From: Chromatiales bacterium | GTDB lineage: Bacteria; Pseudomonadota; Gammaproteobacteria; UBA6429; Thiohalophilaceae | NCBI GenBank assembly: GCA_027070385.1 | Contig: JALXDW010000429.1 | Coordinates: forward strand, 1 to 11,988 | Direction of reading: 5' to 3' | DNA length: 11,988 nucleotides | In this document: in pieces, positions 7,978-11,988 of the stretch | How positions within the stretch are numbered: position 1 is the stretch's first letter | Layout: each line of letters opens with the position of its first letter | Translations under genes and position numbers: made by a program | Notes under the pieces: model-generated | What the model saw: only the letters and a program-made list of their open reading frames with translations | Databases searched by the model: none | Told to the model about the DNA's origin: nothing

Positions 7978-8022
7978 TTGCTGTTATTGATAACAGTGAA
8001 ATATAACATGCAGCAGATAACA
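7978..8022 (+). promoter_or_regulatory. Palindromic operator candidate in the flippase/PilZ divergent region
   Basis: CTGTTAT (7981-7987), TG, ATAACAG (7990-7996) forms a 16-bp palindrome with perfect 7-bp arms. It falls in the spacer of a possible PilZ-gene promoter: TTGCTG at 7978-7983 and TATAAC at 8002-8007, 18 nt apart. The half-site ATAACA recurs in the same orientation at 8003-8008 and 8017-8022, spaced by 13 and 14 nt. Repressor or activator binding is inferred only. Confidence 0.45.
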
Positions 8023-8053
8023 AGGGTACAGGTTTAAACTGGAGTGAAATAAA

Positions 8054-8491
8054 ATGCGTCATTATATTCGACATCCGGTCGATATTCCCATTGAAGTGAT
8101 CCCGGAAAATAATCCTCGTACATTGTCAGAGGATGTAAGGGACAAAGTGCAAGTCGAGAAAATGGAAAATGTCAGTTTTGGTGGGCTTATGTTTCAATCG
8201 GCTATCCCTTATATTCGGCATAAATCCATGCGGGTTAAAATAAACAGCGTTAATCCGGCATTTGAAGCACAGGCTACCGTAAGCTGGTGCCGTAAGTCGG
8301 GTAAGTATTATTTAGTCGGGTTGGAATTTACTGATAAAGACAGTGAGTTTAAAGTACGAATGGTCGAACAGATTTGTCATATTATGCATTACCGTAAACA
8401 GATTCTGGCAAAGGAAGGTCGGGATTTAGGCCGCGAGGAAGCTGCAAAAGAATGGATAGCTCAATATGCAGCCGAATTTTCGAAACAGTAA
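8054..8491 (+). CDS. PilZ domain protein (c-di-GMP receptor)
   Basis: A 145-residue cytosolic protein with a single PilZ domain. The c-di-GMP-binding pattern is present: Arg2 and Arg6 form RxxxR (RHYIR), and Asn39, Ser41 and Gly44 form NxSxxG (NVSFGG). About 35 residues of charged helix follow the barrel, possibly a partner-binding tail. PilZ proteins of this kind relay c-di-GMP levels to motility, pili or exopolysaccharide; the partner here is unknown. The ATG at 8054 is well supported by GGAGTG at 8041-8046. The gene is divergent from the flippase-like gene and shares about 100 bp of promoter region with it. Confidence 0.9.
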   Translation: MRHYIRHPVDIPIEVIPENNPRTLSEDVRDKVQVEKMENVSFGGLMFQSAIPYIRHKSMRVKINSVNPAFEAQATVSWCRKSGKYYLVGLEFTDKDSEFKVRMVEQICHIMHYRKQILAKEGRDLGREEAAKEWIAQYAAEFSKQ

Positions 8492-8526
8492 GGTCTAGAA
8501 TATAGTTATTAACCGGGATTTCACGG

Positions 8527-8532
8527 TATAAT
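8527..8532 (+). promoter_or_regulatory. Putative -10 box of the 101-residue gene
   Basis: A perfect TATAAT lies about 60 nt before the ATG. The -35 region (8504-8510) is AT-rich and poor. The box abuts a small inverted repeat, ACCG...CGGT (8512-8527). Confidence 0.35.
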
Positions 8533-8592
8533 CACCCCTAATCTATTATTTCTTATTTACCTGCTTAAATTGATAACTTTAGAGGATTTGTG

Positions 8593-8895
8593 ATGGCAAC
8601 AACTGTTGATGAATTGACCGTTAATTACGAAGAAGATGGCCGCATTGTTTCACGAGAATTGGACAAAGTGATTTTAACCAAAGGTGCCTGGTCGACTATT
8701 ATTTTTCGTTATCAGGATCTGGATCGTAAAACGGATGAGTTTGGTCCGGATAAATTCAGCATACGACGTTATCAGAAACGTAATGGTGAATATCAGTATA
8801 AATCAAAGTTTAATATTTCAAGTCGCGATCAAGCTCAGAAGGTTGTTAATGCACTGAATACATGGCTGGCAGAAGAGCCTGAAAAAGATTCCAAA
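8593..8895 (+). CDS. Conserved hypothetical protein, 101 residues
   Basis: Small, charged, probably cytosolic protein with no signal or membrane segment. It starts MATTVDELTVNYEEDG and has a central SIRRYQKRNGEYQYKSKF stretch, rich in Arg, Lys and Tyr, which could bind a nucleic acid or other polyanion (inference). The C-terminus is helical and ends with an acidic/Lys tail. The ATG at 8593 is chosen over a GTG at 8590 because GAGGA (8582-8586) is then 6 nt away. The coding sequence ends just before the TAA at 8896-8898. I believe similar short proteins occur as conserved hypotheticals in gammaproteobacteria, but cannot assign a function. It follows the PilZ gene with its own likely promoter. 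Confidence 0.75.
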
Positions 8896-8920
8896 TAAAA
8901 AAAGCAAAACCCCCGGTTTT
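8893..8920 (-). terminator. Terminator of the HTH-ferredoxin-reductase gene
   Basis: AAAACC (8906-8911), loop CCC, GGTTTT (8915-8920). On the minus strand the stem is followed by GC and then TTTTTTTATTT (complement of 8893-8903), giving an intrinsic terminator that begins inside the stop codon. The convergent plus-strand gene could use it weakly, since four T residues end the right arm. Confidence 0.55.
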
Positions 8921-10412
8921 AATTAAAGTGCACTTGCTCCGTATCCAGTCCCTGTGCCATAAAGAAAGTATTAGCAAATTCAATTAATGGTTTAGGGATA
9001 GCCGAGTAAATGTCAACACTTGCCAGATCAGCGTGATCTTTTATCAGGCTTGAGAGACAGGCGGAAAAGACATCCTGAGGGGGCGGCGCATTATGACAAA
9101 GATGGGCAACATTAATCGCCGTATATTTAAAATTATCCAATGCATCATTCCATGCGCGACAAACATTATGTAAATAAGGTTTTTCTGCCTGGGTATTGAT
9201 CCAGTAAAAATGAATATATTCTGCTGCCTCCAGGCTGAGTGCATTCTCTATCAGACTTTTTATCGGTGCAAAGCCGGTATCCACAGCAATAAAAATAATC
9301 GGTCTGGTGGAGTCTTTGTCTAAAATAAAATGCCCACTTGGGCCATCTACCTTTACCGCATCATTTGTTTTTAATTCAGTATTAATGTAGCGGCTGAAGG
9401 GACTGCTATTATTTTCAATATGAAATTGTATAAAAGATTCATCGCATGGGCAGCTGGCAATAGGCAGGGTTTGTACCAGGTTATTCCCGAGAGTGAGCTT
9501 GACTTGCTGGCCAGCAAAAAAGCGTAGCCGGTTTGTCCGCTGTGTTTTTAAGGTTAGAACCGAAACATATTTTGTGATGGCATCAATTTTTTTAACTTTA
9601 GTCGATAATGACTGTTGTGGAATATCGTCTTCACTGCCAGCGATTTCCGCTTCAATTTCTATATCGGTAACCGCTGTATTGGAACACATTAAAAAATAGT
9701 TCTGACTTTTCTCTGCCTGAGAAAAAACATATTCATGCTGTTTGATTTTTTCAATCTTTCCGGAAACAAGTTTGGCTTTGCATTTGCCACAATTACCATT
9801 ACTACAGCCATAATTAAGAGCGCTGCCTGTGGTCAAACCGGCTTCGAGGATGGAACTTTTTCCTTCAATAAAATATTCCAGACCACTGGGCATAATGTGA
9901 ACCTGTGCTGCCATGATGCGCAGAAGATCATCTTTTTGTAGCAAGGGATCAATTTGAGGGATATTGGTTGCTAAATTATTACTTGTTGTATTCAGCCAGT
10001 CTCTCAGTGATTGATAAACTTCAGCATTCTGCTTGTTACTGACAGATTCTTCAGCTAGATAATCCTGTAATTGACTGAATAATTGTTGTTGGTGATAGAG
10101 TGCTTTTTTTGCTTCGGCTAACTCCTTGATTAAACTGGCAACCCGGGAGGCGAGTGTTGCGGTGTCCGGGGTAATCAGTTTTTGAAACTTTGCATAGCGG
10201 GCGCGTTTAAGTGCCGAAGCAATAAATTCTTCGATTTTCTCTGCCATATCATTTTTTTCAATCTCTGAATCGGGATACAGCGCAACGAGCTGGGAGAGTT
10301 TGATCTTGCCTTCAAAACTGGTGAGTTCACCGTTCTGGATATGTTTCTGGATAACACCACGTGGTACACCGACAATAGAGGCAGCACGCGAAGCTGAGAG
10401 TAGTCTGGCCAT
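8919..10412 (-). CDS. HTH - [2Fe-2S] ferredoxin - FNR-like fusion protein
   Basis: A 497-residue protein with an unusual order of parts. Residues 1-50 look like a MerR/excisionase-type helix-turn-helix (SASRAASIVGVPRGVIQKHI, then an INGEL-like wing). Residues 55-150 are a helical, possibly coiled-coil linker. Residues 170-255 are a plant-type ferredoxin domain with Cys203, Cys208, Cys211 (CX4CX2C) and Cys243. Residues 270-497 resemble a ferredoxin-NADP reductase module of the AscD/CDP-glucoseen reductase type: GPSGHF at 357-362 is kept. The flavin motif RxYS is replaced by QTLP (314-317), the usual GGTG reads VDTG (377-380), and the late CGPP motif reads SAIP. Electron transfer or redox-controlled DNA binding are both possible; the eroded motifs favour sensing (inference). 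The ATG at 10412 has AAGGA 5 nt upstream. The frame extends to 10487 but would cover the promoter. Confidence 0.85.
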   Translation of the reverse strand: MARLLSASRAASIVGVPRGVIQKHIQNGELTSFEGKIKLSQLVALYPDSEIEKNDMAEKIEEFIASALKRARYAKFQKLITPDTATLASRVASLIKELAEAKKALYHQQQLFSQLQDYLAEESVSNKQNAEVYQSLRDWLNTTSNNLATNIPQIDPLLQKDDLLRIMAAQVHIMPSGLEYFIEGKSSILEAGLTTGSALNYGCSNGNCGKCKAKLVSGKIEKIKQHEYVFSQAEKSQNYFLMCSNTAVTDIEIEAEIAGSEDDIPQQSLSTKVKKIDAITKYVSVLTLKTQRTNRLRFFAGQQVKLTLGNNLVQTLPIASCPCDESFIQFHIENNSSPFSRYINTELKTNDAVKVDGPSGHFILDKDSTRPIIFIAVDTGFAPIKSLIENALSLEAAEYIHFYWINTQAEKPYLHNVCRAWNDALDNFKYTAINVAHLCHNAPPPQDVFSACLSSLIKDHADLASVDIYSAIPKPLIEFANTFFMAQGLDTEQVHFN

Positions 10413-10463
10413 GAATTCCTTTATAATATGTGCAAGATTAAAGTGTTTTTTTGCGTGACTTCT

Positions 10464-10494
10464 TATATATTGGTACATATATATCAATTGTCAA
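10464..10494. promoter_or_regulatory. Divergent promoter region with a central palindrome
   Basis: TATATAT (10464-10470), TGGTAC, ATATATA (10477-10483) is a palindrome with perfect 7-bp arms. On the minus strand a perfect -35 TTGACA (complement of 10489-10494) lies upstream, and the AT-rich palindrome covers the -10 position 17-19 nt away. On the plus strand, TTGCGT (10451-10456) and TACATA (10474-10479) are a weak pair, also overlapping it. A protein bound here could control both the fusion gene and the carboxypeptidase gene. Confidence 0.5.
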
Positions 10495-10535
10495 ATAAAC
10501 TGTTTTAACTTGAAAGAGGTTACCGGGACATCGAC

Positions 10536-11873
10536 ATGGAAAGATATCTGCTCATCTGCTTGTTATTTCTGGCAACATTGCCAGTGCAAAGTACAACACT
10601 ACCTCATCTTGAGTTCAGTCTGCATAAAAACATCCCGGCAAATACCCGCAATGCAGTTAAGGGTCCAACTTTATTGGTGATAGGCGGCATTCAAGGGGAT
10701 GAGCCGGGTGGATTTACGGCAGCCTCCTTGCTCGTTACTCACTACAAAATTAAAACCGGTCAGGTATGGATTGTACCTAATCTTAATTTCGAAAGTATCA
10801 TTAAACGTTCCCGTGGTATTTACGGTGATATGAACCGTAAATTTTCAAAATTAAAAGCAACGGATCCCGAATTTAAAACCATCCAGAAAATCAAACAGAT
10901 TATAACCTCACCGGACGTTGATATTATTTTAAATCTGCATGACGGTAGTGGTTTCTATAATGAGCAATATGTTGATGCCTTACATAATCCTCAGCGCTGG
11001 GGACAAAGTCTTATTATAGATCAGGCAAGCATTGCAACAGAAAAATTTGGCCATCTGGAGACATTGGGCACCCATATAGTTTCTCGAGTTAATGCATCCA
11101 TTCAACAACCATTGCATCAATATCGCCTTAAAAATACACATACTGCTTTGGGCGACAAGGAAATGGAGAAAACACTGACTTATTTTGCTATTAATCATGC
11201 CAAGCCGGCTTTCGGTGTGGAAGCAAGTAAAAGTTTTTTGACACATCGACGCGCGTATTATCATTTGCTGGTGCTGGAGGCCTTTATGAGCCGGATTGGT
11301 ATCAAGTTTGAACGTACATTTACGCTGACTGAAACGGATATTAAAAAGGCAATGTACGACAAGTTGCAGCTGGCTTTTTACAATAAAAAAGTTTTGTTGG
11401 ACGTAGCTAACGCACGCAAGAAATTAAATTATGTTCCATTAAAAAAGAATGCTGATATTGCCTACATCGCCGGGAATCCACTGCTTGCCGTTGTTGGTAA
11501 AAACAATCGTTTTAACGTGCGTTATGGCAATAGAAATCTGACATACATAAAGCCGGCCTATTTTGAATATGATAATTCACTTGAAAACATCAAGATGTCG
11601 GTAGATGGAACAGTCAAAAATATAAGTTTGGGCAGTGTTGTGGACGTACAACATGATTTTAATATTCATTCCATAGCCGGTTATCGTGTTAATGTTATCG
11701 GTTTTACACGTAAAGGTGTTTATGATGAAAGTAATCATACCATTAAATTGAAACATATACGCCGGCGATTTTCTGTTGATAAACAGTCAAAAATATTCAG
11801 AGTTGAAATTTATCAGGGAAAGAAATACTGTGGTATGATTCTGGTTCGTTTTAATAATATTAAACAAACGACC
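10536..11873 (+). CDS. csd4: Csd4/Pgp1-like peptidoglycan carboxypeptidase (M14-type)
   Basis: Predicted periplasmic zinc carboxypeptidase that trims the peptidoglycan stem tripeptide to a dipeptide (DL-carboxypeptidase). In Helicobacter and Campylobacter, Csd4/Pgp1 is needed for helical cell shape. It is 446 residues, as in Csd4. Residues 1-19 are a signal peptide. The zinc site reads GIQGDEPGG with Gln53 and Glu56, then His135 in NLHDGSGF. Gln replaces the usual His of M14 enzymes, as reported for Csd4. Asn100-Arg101 (MNR) fit substrate binding, and Glu229 in FGVEASKSF fits the catalytic base. The C-terminal half (about 255-446) is beta-rich, like the accessory domains of Csd4. CGGGA at 10523-10527 is the only Shine-Dalgarno-like site at normal distance. 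The Csd4 assignment rests on motif and length, not on a search. Confidence 0.85.
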
Positions 11874-11905
11874 TGAATAACAATAATCAAAAACAGGCTT
11901 TATTC

Positions 11906-11988
11906 ATGTTCGAACTTTTATCTTTACCTTATATGCAGCAGTTTAAATGTATCGCAGATAAGTGTGAACACACCTGCTGTCAGCTGTG
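11906..11988 (+). CDS. fliB: FliB-like flagellin lysine-N-methylase, 5' part only
   Basis: Only 27 codons are in the window; the frame is open to the end. The start MFELLSLPYMQQFKC is followed by CX4CX3CC (Cys15, Cys20, Cys24, Cys25), the N-terminal cysteine signature of FliB, which methylates lysines of flagellin. Related cysteine-cluster proteins (YkgJ-type) share part of this pattern and cannot be excluded from so short a piece. It lies 29 nt after the carboxypeptidase gene on the same strand with no terminator between them, so co-transcription is likely. The ribosome-binding site is weak (CAGG at 11894-11897, 8 nt before the ATG). Confidence 0.6.
   Translation, partial: MFELLSLPYMQQFKCIADKCEHTCCQL

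Noticed and set aside
10413..10487. A longer N-terminus (25 more residues) for the HTH-ferredoxin fusion
   Set aside because: The extension would cover the palindrome and the likely -10, while the ATG at 10412 has a good ribosome-binding site and begins right at the HTH.

Overview
The window looks like a chromosomal segment of a mesophilic, moderately AT-rich gammaproteobacterium. The evidence is the protein types: an E. coli-like nickel-class glyoxalase I, a Slt70-type lytic transglycosylase, a lone PilZ protein and several short conserved hypothetical proteins. No rRNA, tRNA, CRISPR array or intact transposon was seen. The genus cannot be named from the sequence alone.

Left part (1-3600). 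An AT-rich non-coding stretch runs into a nested hairpin, followed by a DNA/RNA non-specific endonuclease on +. Two genes follow on -: a 56-residue membrane protein and slt, the soluble lytic murein transglycosylase. The nuclease and the small gene converge on a perfect 12-bp hairpin. Its T-tract lies on the minus strand, so it ends the small gene from inside the 3' end of the nuclease gene.

Middle (3600-8900). ilvD (branched-chain amino acid synthesis) is followed by a 72-residue conserved hypothetical and a MazG-like nucleotide pyrophosphohydrolase, all on +. A minus-strand pair follows, a flippase-like membrane protein and gloA, joined by an ATGA overlap. Divergent from the pair is a PilZ (c-di-GMP) protein, with a 16-bp perfect palindrome in the shared promoter region. 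A 101-residue conserved hypothetical comes next.

Right part (8900-11988), the most unusual region. A 497-residue protein on - joins an N-terminal helix-turn-helix, a helical linker, a plant-type [2Fe-2S] ferredoxin domain and a ferredoxin-reductase-like module. The cluster cysteines are intact, but the flavin- and nucleotide-contact motifs are eroded, which suggests a redox-responsive DNA-binding protein (inference). It is transcribed away from a secreted M14-type carboxypeptidase that resembles Helicobacter Csd4 and carries the same atypical Gln zinc ligand. A gene with the N-terminal cysteine signature of flagellin lysine-N-methylase (FliB) follows the peptidase and runs off the window. A 7+6+7 palindrome lies in the divergent promoter region between the fusion gene and the peptidase. 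Together these suggest a redox-controlled cell-shape/flagellum module, a hypothesis built from gene order and motifs only.
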